NCBI RefSeq assembly: GCF_003605645.1
Contig: NZ_QVMU01000018.1
Location: 28,503 to 92,502 of the forward strand
Length of the DNA stretch: 64,000 bases
From: Vibrio sinensis
GTDB taxonomy: Bacteria; Pseudomonadota; Gammaproteobacteria; Enterobacterales; Vibrionaceae
Direction: 5' to 3'
Both the position numbers and the translations under genes were made by a program. Within the stretch, counting starts at the first letter, position 1, and each line of letters begins with the position of its first letter. The notes beneath the pieces are model-generated. The model made no database searches. It was not told the DNA's origin and saw only the letters and a list, made by a program, of their open reading frames with translations. Positions 17,276 to 26,838 of the stretch are shown piece after piece.

Positions 17276-18382
17276 ATGAAAAAGTGGACTTTCTTTATGT
17301 TACTTATCGCCGTACTGCTATTTGGTAGTGTGATAGGTTTCAATCTTTTCAAGCAACAGAAGATTGCTGAATATATGGCTAATCGCCCAGAACCAGATTT
17401 CCCGGTTACGGTGACTGACGTTCATTCGGTCGATTGGGTTCCAGTCATTGAGGCCATTGGTTTCATCGAGCCGAATCAAGGGGTCACAGTCGCGAGCGAA
17501 ACAAGTGGCGTGATTGATAAAATCAGTTTTGAGTCTGGCACTCAAGTTGAAAAAGACCAACCGCTGATTGAACTCGACTCAGAAGTTGAAAAAGCCAACC
17601 TGAAAAGTACTCAAGCCAAACTGCCTGCTGCACAAGCTAAGTACAAACGCTACCAAGGTCTTTATAAGAAAGGCTCTGTTTCTAAAGAAGCTTACGATGA
17701 AGCTGGAGCGAATTACTTCTCACTACTTGCGGATGTTGAAAGCTTAAAAGCCTCGATTGACCGCCGTGAAATCAAAGCTCCATTTGCAGGTGTTATTGGT
17801 ATTCGTAATGTTTACCTCGGTCAATATCTACAAGCTGGTAGCGACATTGTTCGCCTCGAAGATACCAGTGTAATGCGTCTACGCTTTACCATTCCTCAAA
17901 ACGACATATCCCTTATCAAGCTTGACCAGCCGGTTGATATTTTTGTCGATTCTTACCCAGAAAAAGCATTCAAAGGTTCAATTACTGCTATCGAACCTGC
18001 GGTTAATGTACAAAGTGGCCTTATCCAAGTTCAAGCAGACATTCCAAACAGCGATGGTCAATTGCGTAGTGGTATGTTCGCTCGAGCGAAGATCATTTTA
18101 CCTAAGCTAGAAAACCAAATCACTCTGCCACAGACTGCAATCACCTATACGCTATATGGCGATAACGTTTATATCGTTACCGAAGAAGATGGCGTGAAAC
18201 GTGTGAAACAACAAGTAGTTAAAGTGGGTGAGCGTACTGGTAGTGTCGCGCATATTTTAGAAGGCGTGAAACCCGGCGATGTGGTGGTCACAACCGGTCA
18301 GATCCGTTTAAGTAACCACGTAAAGGTTCGCATTGTTGAAAGTAATGCGACTACACCACCGGCAGAAACACCAATGCTCTAA
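17276..18382 (+). CDS. vexA: RND efflux periplasmic adaptor (VexA-like)
   Basis: 368 aa membrane fusion protein linking the inner-membrane pump to a TolC-type channel. The N-terminus is an uncleaved membrane anchor (FFMLLIAVLLFGSVIGFNLF) with no lipobox cysteine, unlike E. coli AcrA. Barrel-sandwich halves (GFIEPNQGVTVASETSGVID, then IKAPFAGVIGIRNVYLGQYL) flank an alpha-hairpin (about 100-150). The ATG at 17276 follows TTGGAG. No outer-membrane channel gene is present, so TolC encoded elsewhere is presumed. Confidence 0.9.
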   Translation: MKKWTFFMLLIAVLLFGSVIGFNLFKQQKIAEYMANRPEPDFPVTVTDVHSVDWVPVIEAIGFIEPNQGVTVASETSGVIDKISFESGTQVEKDQPLIELDSEVEKANLKSTQAKLPAAQAKYKRYQGLYKKGSVSKEAYDEAGANYFSLLADVESLKASIDRREIKAPFAGVIGIRNVYLGQYLQAGSDIVRLEDTSVMRLRFTIPQNDISLIKLDQPVDIFVDSYPEKAFKGSITAIEPAVNVQSGLIQVQADIPNSDGQLRSGMFARAKIILPKLENQITLPQTAITYTLYGDNVYIVTEEDGVKRVKQQVVKVGERTGSVAHILEGVKPGDVVVTTGQIRLSNHVKVRIVESNATTPPAETPML

Positions 18383-18393
18383 TTGGAGGCATC

Positions 18394-21300
18394 ATGCGCT
18401 TTACTGATGTTTTTATTAAACGTCCAGTTTTGGCGGTATCGATCAGCTTTTTGATTGCTTTGCTTGGTTTACAAGCAATTTTCAAAATGCAGGTTCGTGA
18501 ATACCCTGAAATGACCAATACTGTGGTTACAGTAACCACAAGTTACTACGGTGCGAGTGCGGACCTAATCCAAGGCTTTATTACTCAGCCTCTGGAACAG
18601 GCCGTCGCTCAAGCTGACAATATTGACTATATGACTTCTTCATCGGTTTTGGGTAGTTCAACCATTACCGTCAACATGAAGTTAAATACCGATCCGAATG
18701 CGGCTCTGTCTGATATTTTGGCCAAGACCAACTCCGTTCGTTCTCAACTACCAAAAGAAGCTGAAGATCCAACGGTAACCATGTCGACTGGCTCGACAAC
18801 CGCGGTTCTTTATATCGGCTTTACCAGTGATGAGCTTTCTTCTAGCCAAATCACAGACTACCTTGAACGTGTAATTAACCCACAGCTATTTACGGTTAAC
18901 GGCGTATCGAAAGTCGATCTGTACGGTGGTATGAAGTATGCCCTACGCGTTTGGTTAGACCCTTTTAAAATGGGTGCTCTTAACCTAACCGCGACTGATG
19001 TGATGGGTGTGCTTAACGCGAACAACTATCAGTCGGCAACGGGTCAGGCAACCGGTGAATTTGTTCTCTATAACGGTAGTGCTGATACACAAGTATCTAA
19101 CGTTGATGAACTCAAAGCATTGGTGGTAAAAACCGATAGTGGTGAAGTAATCCGCCTTGGCGATATTGCCGATGTTACTCTAGCGAAAAGCCACGATGTT
19201 TACCGTGCAAGTGCAAATGGTAAAGAGGCTGTCGTTGCAGCAATCAACGCCGCTCCAAGTGCAAACCCAATCAATATTGCTGCTGATGTGTTGACGTTGC
19301 TTCCTCAATTAGAACGTAACCTTCCTAGCAATATTAAAATGAACATCATGTATGACTCGACCATTGCAATCAATGAGTCGATCAATGAGGTGGTGAAAAC
19401 CATTTTAGAAGCGGCCGTTATCGTATTGATCGTAATTACCCTCTTCTTAGGTTCATTCCGTGCGGTTGTTATCCCAATTGTCACTATCCCACTCTCTTTG
19501 ATTGGTGTGGCCATGGTAATGCAGGCAATGGGCTTCTCGTGGAACTTGATGACACTACTGGCAATGGTTCTGGCCATCGGCTTGGTGGTGGATGATGCTA
19601 TCGTTGTACTTGAAAACGTTGACCGACATATTAAAGATGGCGAATCACCGTTTAGAGCCGCGATCATAGGTACTCGAGAGATTGCTGTTCCGGTTATCGC
19701 TATGACGTTAACGCTAGGTGCGGTATACGCGCCAATCGCTCTAATGGGTGGGATTACCGGTTCCCTGTTTAAAGAGTTTGCATTAACCCTAGCGGGCGCG
19801 GTTTTTGTTTCAGGTATTATCGCACTAACTCTCTCTCCAATGATGTGTTCGAAAATGCTCAAGTCCACGGACAAGCCGAGCAAATTCGAAGCTACGGTTC
19901 ACCGTGCGTTGGATAGTATGGCAAACCGCTATGAGCGCATGTTGACAGCTATCATGATGCATCGTCCTGTGGTTATTGCCTTTGCGTTAATCGTATTTGC
20001 AAGTTTACCTATCTTGTTCAAGTTCATTCCAAGTGAACTTGCTCCATCGGAAGATAAAGGCGTGGTCGTTCTGCTGGGTACAGGTCCATCGAATGCCAAC
20101 CTAGACTTCTTGCAAAACACCATGAATGACGTGAATAAAATTCTATCTGAACAGCCAGAAGTTGAATTCGCTCAGGTGTTCACAGGGGTTCCAAATGCAA
20201 ACCAAGCATTCGGCCTTGCGACATTAAAACCATGGAGTCAACGAGAAGCGAGCCAAGCTGAAGTCACAAAACGTGTGGGCGACCTTGTTGCTAACGTACC
20301 TGGTATGGCAGTAACGGCATTCCAGATGCCAGAGCTTCCGGGTGCAGGTTCTGGTCTACCTATCCAGTTCGTTATCACGACACCAAATAGCTTTGAAAGC
20401 TTGTTCACGATTGCGAGTGATATTCTAACCAACGTAATGAAGAGTCCTCTTTTCGTATACTCAGATCTCGATCTGAACTACGATTCTGCGACGATGAAAA
20501 TCAGCATCGACAAAGACAAAGCGGGTGCTTACGGCATTACGATGCAAGATATCGGCATTACTTTGGGCACCATGATGTCTGACGGTTATGTTAACCGTAT
20601 CGACCTTAATGGACGTTCGTACGAGGTTATTCCTCAGGTAGAGCGTAAATGGCGTCTAAACCCAGAATCAATGGATAACTACTATGTTCGAGCAGCGAAT
20701 GGCAAAGCGATTCCTCTGGGCAGCTTAGTGACGATTGATGTGGTTGCTGAGCCTCGTTCATTACCTCACTTCAACCAGTTGAACTCCGCTACCGTGGGTG
20801 CGGTTCCGTCTCCTGGAGTTGCAATGGGTGATGCCATTACTTGGTTTGAAGATATAGCACAGTCAAAATTGCCATCAGGATATAACCACGACTACATGGG
20901 TGAATCTCGTCAGTATGTGACGGAAGGAAGTGCTCTGTATGCGACGTTTGGTCTTGCTCTTGCCATTATTTTCCTAGTATTGGCGATTCAATTTGAGTCG
21001 ATTCGCGATCCGATCGTTATCATGGTTTCTGTACCATTGGCAATTTGTGGTGCGTTGATTGCCCTCGCATGGGGTGCGGCAACGATGAATATCTACTCGC
21101 AGGTTGGTTTAATTACCTTGGTTGGCTTGATTACCAAACACGGTATTTTAATCTGTGAAGTAGCGAAAGAAGAGCAGTTACATAATAAGCTGTCTCGTAT
21201 TGAAGCCGTAATGGCGGCAGCGAAAGTGCGTCTTCGTCCAATCCTAATGACGACGGCAGCGATGATCGCAGGTCTTATTCCTCTGATGTTCGCCACAGGT

Positions 21301-21519
21301 GCTGGTGCTGCACAACGATTTAGTATTGGTATTGTTATCGTGGCAGGTCTTGCGATTGGTACCATCTTTACGTTGTTTGTACTGCCGGTTATCTACAGCT
21401 ACCTTGCTGAAAAACACAAACCATTACCTGTCTTTGTTGAAGATAAAGATTTGGAAAAATTGGCGCGTATTGATGAAGCAAAAGCGGTACATCGCGATCG
21501 TTCAAACAAGCCTGCTTAA
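18394..21519 (+). CDS. vexB: RND multidrug efflux pump (VexB-like, HAE1 family)
   Basis: 1041 aa proton-driven inner-membrane pump. The TM4 proton-relay aspartates are Asp400-Asp401 in GLVVDDAIVVLENVDRH; the TM10 lysine is seen in LVGLITKHGILICEVA. The opening MRFTDVFIKRPVLAVSISFL is typical of this family. A GGAGG ribosome site lies 4 bases before the start, 11 bases after the adaptor gene. By synteny it corresponds to V. cholerae VexB, a main exporter of bile salts, detergents and antibiotics (established for V. cholerae, inferred here). Terminator follows. Confidence 0.93.
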   Translation: MRFTDVFIKRPVLAVSISFLIALLGLQAIFKMQVREYPEMTNTVVTVTTSYYGASADLIQGFITQPLEQAVAQADNIDYMTSSSVLGSSTITVNMKLNTDPNAALSDILAKTNSVRSQLPKEAEDPTVTMSTGSTTAVLYIGFTSDELSSSQITDYLERVINPQLFTVNGVSKVDLYGGMKYALRVWLDPFKMGALNLTATDVMGVLNANNYQSATGQATGEFVLYNGSADTQVSNVDELKALVVKTDSGEVIRLGDIADVTLAKSHDVYRASANGKEAVVAAINAAPSANPINIAADVLTLLPQLERNLPSNIKMNIMYDSTIAINESINEVVKTILEAAVIVLIVITLFLGSFRAVVIPIVTIPLSLIGVAMVMQAMGFSWNLMTLLAMVLAIGLVVDDAIVVLENVDRHIKDGESPFRAAIIGTREIAVPVIAMTLTLGAVYAPIALMGGITGSLFKEFALTLAGAVFVSGIIALTLSPMMCSKMLKSTDKPSKFEATVHRALDSMANRYERMLTAIMMHRPVVIAFALIVFASLPILFKFIPSELAPSEDKGVVVLLGTGPSNANLDFLQNTMNDVNKILSEQPEVEFAQVFTGVPNANQAFGLATLKPWSQREASQAEVTKRVGDLVANVPGMAVTAFQMPELPGAGSGLPIQFVITTPNSFESLFTIASDILTNVMKSPLFVYSDLDLNYDSATMKISIDKDKAGAYGITMQDIGITLGTMMSDGYVNRIDLNGRSYEVIPQVERKWRLNPESMDNYYVRAANGKAIPLGSLVTIDVVAEPRSLPHFNQLNSATVGAVPSPGVAMGDAITWFEDIAQSKLPSGYNHDYMGESRQYVTEGSALYATFGLALAIIFLVLAIQFESIRDPIVIMVSVPLAICGALIALAWGAATMNIYSQVGLITLVGLITKHGILICEVAKEEQLHNKLSRIEAVMAAAKVRLRPILMTTAAMIAGLIPLMFATGAGAAQRFSIGIVIVAGLAIGTIFTLFVLPVIYSYLAEKHKPLPVFVEDKDLEKLARIDEAKAVHRDRSNKPA

Positions 21520-21545
21520 GGTATTGAGTTAAAATATCCCTATCT

Positions 21546-21573
21546 AAAGGTCACTTCGGTGGCCTTTTTTTTC
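21546..21573 (+). terminator. Terminator of the vexRAB operon
   Basis: AAAGGTCAC (21546-21554), UUCG-type loop, GTGGCCTTT (21559-21567), then a T-run. Confidence 0.9.
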
Positions 21574-21693
21574 GAAGCCGATTTGAGCTTTACCGACACA
21601 ACACGGAATTGTTCTGATTTTTATTATTGAACTAGCGACATTCGAACCACGTTTAAATAGAATGAATGCAACGATACAGGAGTGACTATCACC

Positions 21694-21945
21694 ATGTTTG
21701 ATCCAAAAAAGTTAGAACAAATCGCGAAACAAATTCATGATTCAATGCCACAGCCAGTTAAAGATCTTGGCTCTGATGTTGACCAAAAAGTCCGCCAAGT
21801 AATTCAAGGTCAATTGAATAAGCTTGATGTCGTTAGCCGTGAAGAATTTGATGTTCAAACTCAAGTACTTCTACGTACGCGCCAAAAGCTTAATGAGATG
21901 GAAAAGAAACTTGCTGAACTAGAAGAAAAGTTAGCGGACAAATAA
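21694..21945 (+). CDS. ubiK: Ubiquinone biosynthesis accessory factor UbiK
   Basis: 83 aa coiled-coil protein of the BMFP/YqiC family that assists the cytosolic Ubi complex, binding UbiJ. The ATG at 21694 gives MFDPKKLEQIAKQIHDSMP, matching the start of E. coli UbiK; an upstream GTG at 21682 would abut the AGGAG site. SREEFDVQTQVLLRTRQKL is the family signature and a heptad coiled coil forms the C-terminus. The UbiJ partner gene is at 39517 in this window. Confidence 0.92.
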   Translation: MFDPKKLEQIAKQIHDSMPQPVKDLGSDVDQKVRQVIQGQLNKLDVVSREEFDVQTQVLLRTRQKLNEMEKKLAELEEKLADK

Positions 21946-22002
21946 TCTCATGCTCTAACAAAGGAAAGCACCATAGCCATTGTTAGAGAGAACAAGTAGA
22001 AA

Positions 22003-22041
22003 CAAAAAAGGCTTGGTCAACGGCGACCAAGCCTTTTATTT
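22003..22041. terminator. Bidirectional terminator between ubiK and ilvC
   Basis: AAGGCTTGGTC (22008-22018) and GACCAAGCCTT (22025-22035) with flanking A- and T-runs. Confidence 0.88.
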
Positions 22042-22139
22042 TTGATTGTGTTTGCTTTTGTATTTAATGACCCCAGTCTGCCTGGAGTTCTTTTATTCGG
22101 AGTTGAAGCCTCTCTGTGCTTTCTTAACCGAACCTTTTA

Positions 22140-23624
22140 TTAGCCACCAACAGCGATACGTTTCATATCGGTCATGTAACCACGAAGCTCTTCACCAATA
22201 TATTCAACAGGATGGTTACGAACTGTTTCGTTCACATGGATTAGCGTTGCGTTATCCACTTGATTTGATGTTTCGCCTAACCCTTTGCCGATAACGTCCG
22301 TATTAACTGAAGACATAAATTTCTCGCGCAACAGTGGTGTAGCAACATTTGCAAATAGATAGTTTCCGTATTCTGCTGTATCAGAGATAACTACGTTCAT
22401 TTCGTATAAACGCTTACGAGCTATAGTATTGGCAATCAACGGAAGCTCATGCAAAGACTCGTAGTACGCGGATTCGTCAATAATGCCTGATGCGGTCATT
22501 GCTTCAAAGGCTAATTCAACCCCAGCGCGTACCATAGCAACCATTAAGATACCGTTATCAAAGTATTCTTGCTCTGAAATTTCAATGTCAGTCACTGGGT
22601 AGTTTTCAAAGGCAGTTTCACCAGTTTCTGCGCGCCAACCTAGAAGGTTCGCATCATCATTTGCCCAATCCGCCATCATAGTGCGAGAGAATTCGCCCTC
22701 AATGATGTCATCCATGTGTTTGTTGTACAGTGGACGCATTAACTCTTTCAACTCTTCTGAAAGCTCAAATGCTCTGATTTTAGCGGGGTTTGATAGGCGA
22801 TCCATCATGTGTGTAATGCCACCAAACTTCAGTGCTTCAGTAATGGTTTCCCAGCCGAATTGAAGAAGTTTTCCAGCATAACCAGGATCAATGCCATCGG
22901 CGATCATCTTTTCATAACAGACGATAGAGCCAGCTTGCAACATACCACACAAGATGGTTTGTTCACCCATCAGATCCGATTTTACTTCCGCAACGAATGA
23001 AGACTCTAAACAACCTGCGCGATGGCCACCTGTTGCCGCAGCCCATGCTTTAGCAATGTCCCAGCCCTCACCTTTTGGATCGTTTTCTGGGTGTACAGCG
23101 ATAAGTGTTGGAACGCCGAAACCACGTTTGTACTCTTCACGAACTTCAGTGCCCGGACACTTAGGAGCGACCATCACAACCGTGATGTCCGAACGAATTT
23201 GCATGCCTTCTTCAACGACGTTGAAACCGTGAGAGTAACCCAGCGCGGCGCCCTGCTTCATTAGTGGCATCACCGTTTCAACCACATTAGTGTGTTGTTT
23301 ATCCGGTGTTAAGTTCATCACTAAATCCGCTTGAGGGATCAATGTTTCGTAGCTACCGACTTCAAAACCATTCTCACTAGCGTTTTTAAACGACTGACGC
23401 TTCTCATCAATGGCCGCCTGACGTAGTGCATAAGCCACATCTAGGCCAGAATCGCGCATATTTAGACCTTGGTTTAGACCTTGAGCACCACAACCAACGA
23501 TGACCACTTTCTTACCTTTCAGGTAATCCGCTTCTGATGCGAATTCTGAACGGTCCATAAAACGACAGCGACCTAATTGGTCAAGCTGCTCACGCAAATT
23601 TAAGGTATTGAAATAGTTAGCCAT
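22140..23624 (-). CDS. ilvC: Ketol-acid reductoisomerase IlvC (class II)
   Basis: 494 aa (E. coli 491). It converts acetolactate and acetohydroxybutyrate to dihydroxy acids in valine and isoleucine synthesis, using NADPH and Mg. The ATG at 23624 is used because AAGGAG lies 9 bases upstream and the product starts MANYFNTLNL as in E. coli. GCGAQG is the Rossmann motif; APKCPGTEVREEYKRGFGVP and AEVKSDLMGEQTILCG are active-site stretches. The length shows the duplicated C-terminal domain of class II enzymes. Divergent from ilvY. Confidence 0.96.
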   Translation of the reverse strand: MANYFNTLNLREQLDQLGRCRFMDRSEFASEADYLKGKKVVIVGCGAQGLNQGLNMRDSGLDVAYALRQAAIDEKRQSFKNASENGFEVGSYETLIPQADLVMNLTPDKQHTNVVETVMPLMKQGAALGYSHGFNVVEEGMQIRSDITVVMVAPKCPGTEVREEYKRGFGVPTLIAVHPENDPKGEGWDIAKAWAAATGGHRAGCLESSFVAEVKSDLMGEQTILCGMLQAGSIVCYEKMIADGIDPGYAGKLLQFGWETITEALKFGGITHMMDRLSNPAKIRAFELSEELKELMRPLYNKHMDDIIEGEFSRTMMADWANDDANLLGWRAETGETAFENYPVTDIEISEQEYFDNGILMVAMVRAGVELAFEAMTASGIIDESAYYESLHELPLIANTIARKRLYEMNVVISDTAEYGNYLFANVATPLLREKFMSSVNTDVIGKGLGETSNQVDNATLIHVNETVRNHPVEYIGEELRGYMTDMKRIAVGG

Positions 23625-23735
23625 TGCAGGGTACTCCTTTAAGATTCTTTCCATTAGGTCGATAGTCCTCTATCGAATGATTCGATACTAAAACAGACAC
23701 CAAATTGCTTAAAGTGATATATTCACAATTAGTTA

Positions 23736-23750
23736 TTGCAATAAATGCAA
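23736..23750. promoter_or_regulatory. Putative IlvY operator
   Basis: TTGCA-ATAAA-TGCAA is a perfect inverted repeat containing the LysR-type T-N11-A core, in the ilvC/ilvY divergent gap 19 bases before the ilvY start. IlvY of E. coli binds this gap and activates ilvC with its substrates as co-inducers. Confidence 0.6.
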
Positions 23751-23768
23751 CATGGAAGTTATCGCGTA

Positions 23769-24659
23769 ATGAACATTAAAAGCCTGAAGTTATTCATCCA
23801 TTTATGTGAAAGTAAAAGCTTTGCAAAAACAGCTTCAGCTATGCACATAAGCCCATCCGCGCTTAGTCGTCAGATTCAAAAATTAGAAACTGAAACTGGG
23901 CAGGCCCTTTTTCTTCGTGACAATCGCAGCGTAGAACTGACACCAGCAGCTAAGAAACTACTTCCTGTTGCATTGAGAATTTCTGGGGAATGGCAGAGTT
24001 ACCATCAGCATTTGAAGCAACTTAACCCTGAACTGCGGGGTGAAATTCGTTTGTTCTGCTCGGTCACCGCAAGCTACAGTCATCTGCCTCAATTGCTATC
24101 CGAGTTTCGACTCCAACATCCTTTTATTGAGTTCAAACTGTCAACGGGAGACCCAGCTCAAGCGATAGATAAATTACTCAATGGAGACGTGGATATTGCG
24201 ATTTCTGCCCTCCCTGATCATTTACCAAATCGAGTCGCTTTCGAAACCATCAGTGAAATCCCACTTTCGGTGATTGCTCCAGATGGCGTCAGTAATTTTG
24301 CACAAGAGTTACAGAAAACATCACCTGATTGGTCAGAGGTTCCCTTTATCGTACCGGAAGCCGGAACGGCGAGAGACAGAGCAAATGCTTGGTTTAGAGA
24401 GATGAAAATTAAGCCTAACATCTATGCGCAGGTTTCTGGACACGAAGCCATCGTAAGTATGGTTGCACTTGGGTGCGGGGTCGGGATTGCTCCTGATGTG
24501 GTGATCAATAATAGTCCGGTACGAGATAAAATTGCCCGTTTGAAAGTCGCTTCTATTGAACCATTCAAACTAGGGGTATGCTGCAAAAAGTCAGAGCTCG
24601 AAAATCCGCTGGTTAAAGCGTTATGGAATGTGGCTCAAGCAAATTACATCACGCCATAG
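23769..24659 (+). CDS. ilvY: LysR-type activator of ilvC, IlvY
   Basis: 296 aa. The ATG at 23769 is chosen over 23745 because it gives MNIKSLKLFIHLCESKSFA, matching the E. coli IlvY opening, with GGAAG upstream. HTH: KTASAMHISPSALSRQIQKL. The effector domain carries IlvY-typical stretches: FCSVTASYSHLP, KLSTGDPAQAIDKLLNGD, GHEAIVSMVALGCGVGIAPD. It activates ilvC when acetolactate or acetohydroxybutyrate accumulates. Divergent gene pair retained as in enterobacteria. Confidence 0.93.
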   Translation: MNIKSLKLFIHLCESKSFAKTASAMHISPSALSRQIQKLETETGQALFLRDNRSVELTPAAKKLLPVALRISGEWQSYHQHLKQLNPELRGEIRLFCSVTASYSHLPQLLSEFRLQHPFIEFKLSTGDPAQAIDKLLNGDVDIAISALPDHLPNRVAFETISEIPLSVIAPDGVSNFAQELQKTSPDWSEVPFIVPEAGTARDRANAWFREMKIKPNIYAQVSGHEAIVSMVALGCGVGIAPDVVINNSPVRDKIARLKVASIEPFKLGVCCKKSELENPLVKALWNVAQANYITP

Positions 24660-24698
24660 CCTTTCGATGCCTAATTATCATCTCTATCGACTAGAAAC

Positions 24699-24728
24699 CA
24701 AAAAGCCTCGCTAAAACGAGGCTTTATG
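24699..24728. terminator. Bidirectional terminator between ilvY and hemN
   Basis: AAAGCCTCG (24702-24710), loop CTAAAA, CGAGGCTTT (24717-24725), A-run to the left. Confidence 0.85.
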
Positions 24729-24754
24729 TTCAGTGTCACTCATCAAATGATGGA

Positions 24755-26143
24755 TTAAATAACGCGAGAAAACTGCTGCTGACGAGCGCGATCACGTAAG
24801 TACTTATCGAAACACATACAAATATTACGAATCAACAAACGACCGCGCAATGTGACTCGAATTTCACTATCATCAACTTCAACTAGCTCATCATTAATAA
24901 AAGTTTGAAGCAGTTCCATATCCTGCTTAAAGTAATGATTAAACGTCAAACCAAATTCACGCTCAATGGCGGTTTTGTCGAGTTTGAAGTTACAGATAAG
25001 CTGTTTAATCACTTCACGACGAATCAGATCATCATTATCAAGCGCTACGCCTTTCCATAGCGCATGACGATGCTCATTCACTTGTGCGTAGTATTTTTTC
25101 AATTCTTTCTGGTTTTGAGCGTAAGCATCACCAATCATCGATATAGCTGATACACCAAAGCCGACTAAATCACACTCACCTTGGGTGGTGTAGCCTTGGA
25201 AATTACGATGCAAAATACCCTCACGCTGAGCAACAGCAAGTTCATCATCTGGCAGTGCAAAATGGTCCATACCAATAAATTGATAACCCGCATCTGTTAG
25301 TGTTGAAATGGTATCTTGTAGAATCGCCATTTTTTCTTCAGCAAGCGGTAAATCTTCATCTTTAATTTTGCGTTGCGCTGCAAACAACTGCGGCATATGA
25401 GCATAGTTAAAAACAGATAAACGGCCCGGCTTCATTTGCAATACTTGTTGCATGGTGTCAGCAAATGACTGCTTCGTTTGCTTTGGTAAGCCATAAATAA
25501 GATCAAGGTTTGTCGAGCGGAAACCCAATTGCTTAGCACGGGCAACCATAGCAAAGATAAACTCTTCATCTTGCTCGCGGTTAACCAAAACTTGAACTTC
25601 TTTATTAAAATCTTGCACGCCAATGCTTAGGCGGTTAAAGCCCTCGCTGCGTAGGTGATCCAACATATCGAGCTCAATCTCGCGTGGATCCACTTCAATA
25701 CTAATTTCAGCGGTTTCTTCAAAGAAAAATTCACCGCGTAATATCGCCATAACTCGGGTGATTTGGTCTTTAGATAGGAATGTTGGTGTACCACCGCCAA
25801 AATGAAGTTGAGTCACTTTTCGGCCTTGTAGCAATGAAGCTCGAGTACGAATTTCTAACTCAAGTGCATCAAGGTATTCATCCGCTTTGTGTACGTGGCG
25901 AGTAATTACCTTATTACAGCCGCAGTAGTAGCAAAGCTTATGACAAAATGGAATGTGTATGTACAAAGATAATGGACGTTCAGGGTATTCCGTACACGCC
26001 ATATCAAAGTCTGCGCCAGTGAACGCTTCATGAAACTCTAAAGCGGTCGGGTAAGACGTGTAGCGAGGCCCAGAGTAGTTGTACTTATCGAGAATGGCTT
26101 GATCCCATACAATTTGTTGGCTTGCGACGACTGACTGCGACAT
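24755..26143 (-). CDS. hemN: Oxygen-independent coproporphyrinogen III dehydrogenase HemN
   Basis: 462 aa radical-SAM enzyme (E. coli 457) that oxidatively decarboxylates coproporphyrinogen III to protoporphyrinogen IX without oxygen. The cluster cysteines are Cys67, Cys71 and Cys74 in IHIPFCHKLCYYCGCNK. QLHFGGGTPTFL and EVDPREI follow as SAM-binding motifs, and the N-terminal YSGPRYTSYPTALEF marks true HemN rather than HemW. It is the last gene of a minus-strand group but has 197 bases of leader, so it probably has its own promoter; no clear FNR box was found there. Confidence 0.95.
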   Translation of the reverse strand: MSQSVVASQQIVWDQAILDKYNYSGPRYTSYPTALEFHEAFTGADFDMACTEYPERPLSLYIHIPFCHKLCYYCGCNKVITRHVHKADEYLDALELEIRTRASLLQGRKVTQLHFGGGTPTFLSKDQITRVMAILRGEFFFEETAEISIEVDPREIELDMLDHLRSEGFNRLSIGVQDFNKEVQVLVNREQDEEFIFAMVARAKQLGFRSTNLDLIYGLPKQTKQSFADTMQQVLQMKPGRLSVFNYAHMPQLFAAQRKIKDEDLPLAEEKMAILQDTISTLTDAGYQFIGMDHFALPDDELAVAQREGILHRNFQGYTTQGECDLVGFGVSAISMIGDAYAQNQKELKKYYAQVNEHRHALWKGVALDNDDLIRREVIKQLICNFKLDKTAIEREFGLTFNHYFKQDMELLQTFINDELVEVDDSEIRVTLRGRLLIRNICMCFDKYLRDRARQQQFSRVI

Positions 26144-26340
26144 ATACGACTTCCGTTTGTGACTTATTTGTTATTAACAGGCTATTTTGCCACACCTATA
26201 GGTGTTACGTAGAGTAGCAAAGCCTATTTTAAGAATGAAAATTCAGAACTGATAGCTCGATCACTTACTCTTTTTAAGTGTATACGTAATGACCTTAAAT
26301 CGACATTACACAAACAAAAGACCAGTGACCAAGCTAGCGA

Positions 26341-26829
26341 TTAGATCATTTGAATATTGATCTGATTATTTAAAGGTCGGATTTTTTGCTGAAGTAGCTT
26401 CAACTCTTCAATCATCGCATCTTGTAAGCGAGATTCTGCTTTATGACGCGTAAGATTTTGCTGCATGCGTTCTTGCTTAGCCAGTTCCTGACGCTGTTCA
26501 CCTCGAGGCATATCTTTTACAACATGATATAGCTCGGAGATAGCTGGATATTCTTGCTCGAAATCAACACGCTCATCGCCTTGGACGTAATCCATAATGC
26601 AATAAACACGAATGCTGATTTCTGACAAATCACACTGACCTTGAATTCCCGCTAAACATAACGTATTCACATTTTCAAAAATATTAGCGTTACGTTTTTC
26701 AATCGCGAGCTTACGGTGTTGCAGCTGCAATTCCTTTTGCTTCTTAAGTTGGAGCAGAAGGTAACCCGCATATGATGCTAAGCCGAGGATTATGACTCCA
26801 CCAGCAATGGCTAATAAGGTTACACTCAT
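26341..26829 (-). CDS. DUF2489 membrane-anchored protein
   Basis: 162 aa. One N-terminal membrane helix (LLAIAGGVIILGLASYAGYLLL) is followed by a charged, mostly helical cytoplasmic domain. I recognise it as the DUF2489 family by its sequence (VNTLCLAGIQGQCDLSEISI, then MPRGEQRQELAKQERM); no function is known to me. It starts 9 bases after yihI, so it is probably co-transcribed with it. Confidence 0.85.
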   Translation of the reverse strand: MSVTLLAIAGGVIILGLASYAGYLLLQLKKQKELQLQHRKLAIEKRNANIFENVNTLCLAGIQGQCDLSEISIRVYCIMDYVQGDERVDFEQEYPAISELYHVVKDMPRGEQRQELAKQERMQQNLTRHKAESRLQDAMIEELKLLQQKIRPLNNQINIQMI

Positions 26830-26838
26830 GACTTCCCC

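Noticed and set aside
19305..19883. 192-codon minus-strand frame inside vexB
   Set aside because: Antisense shadow of a well-conserved RND pump gene; no family resemblance and no ribosome site.
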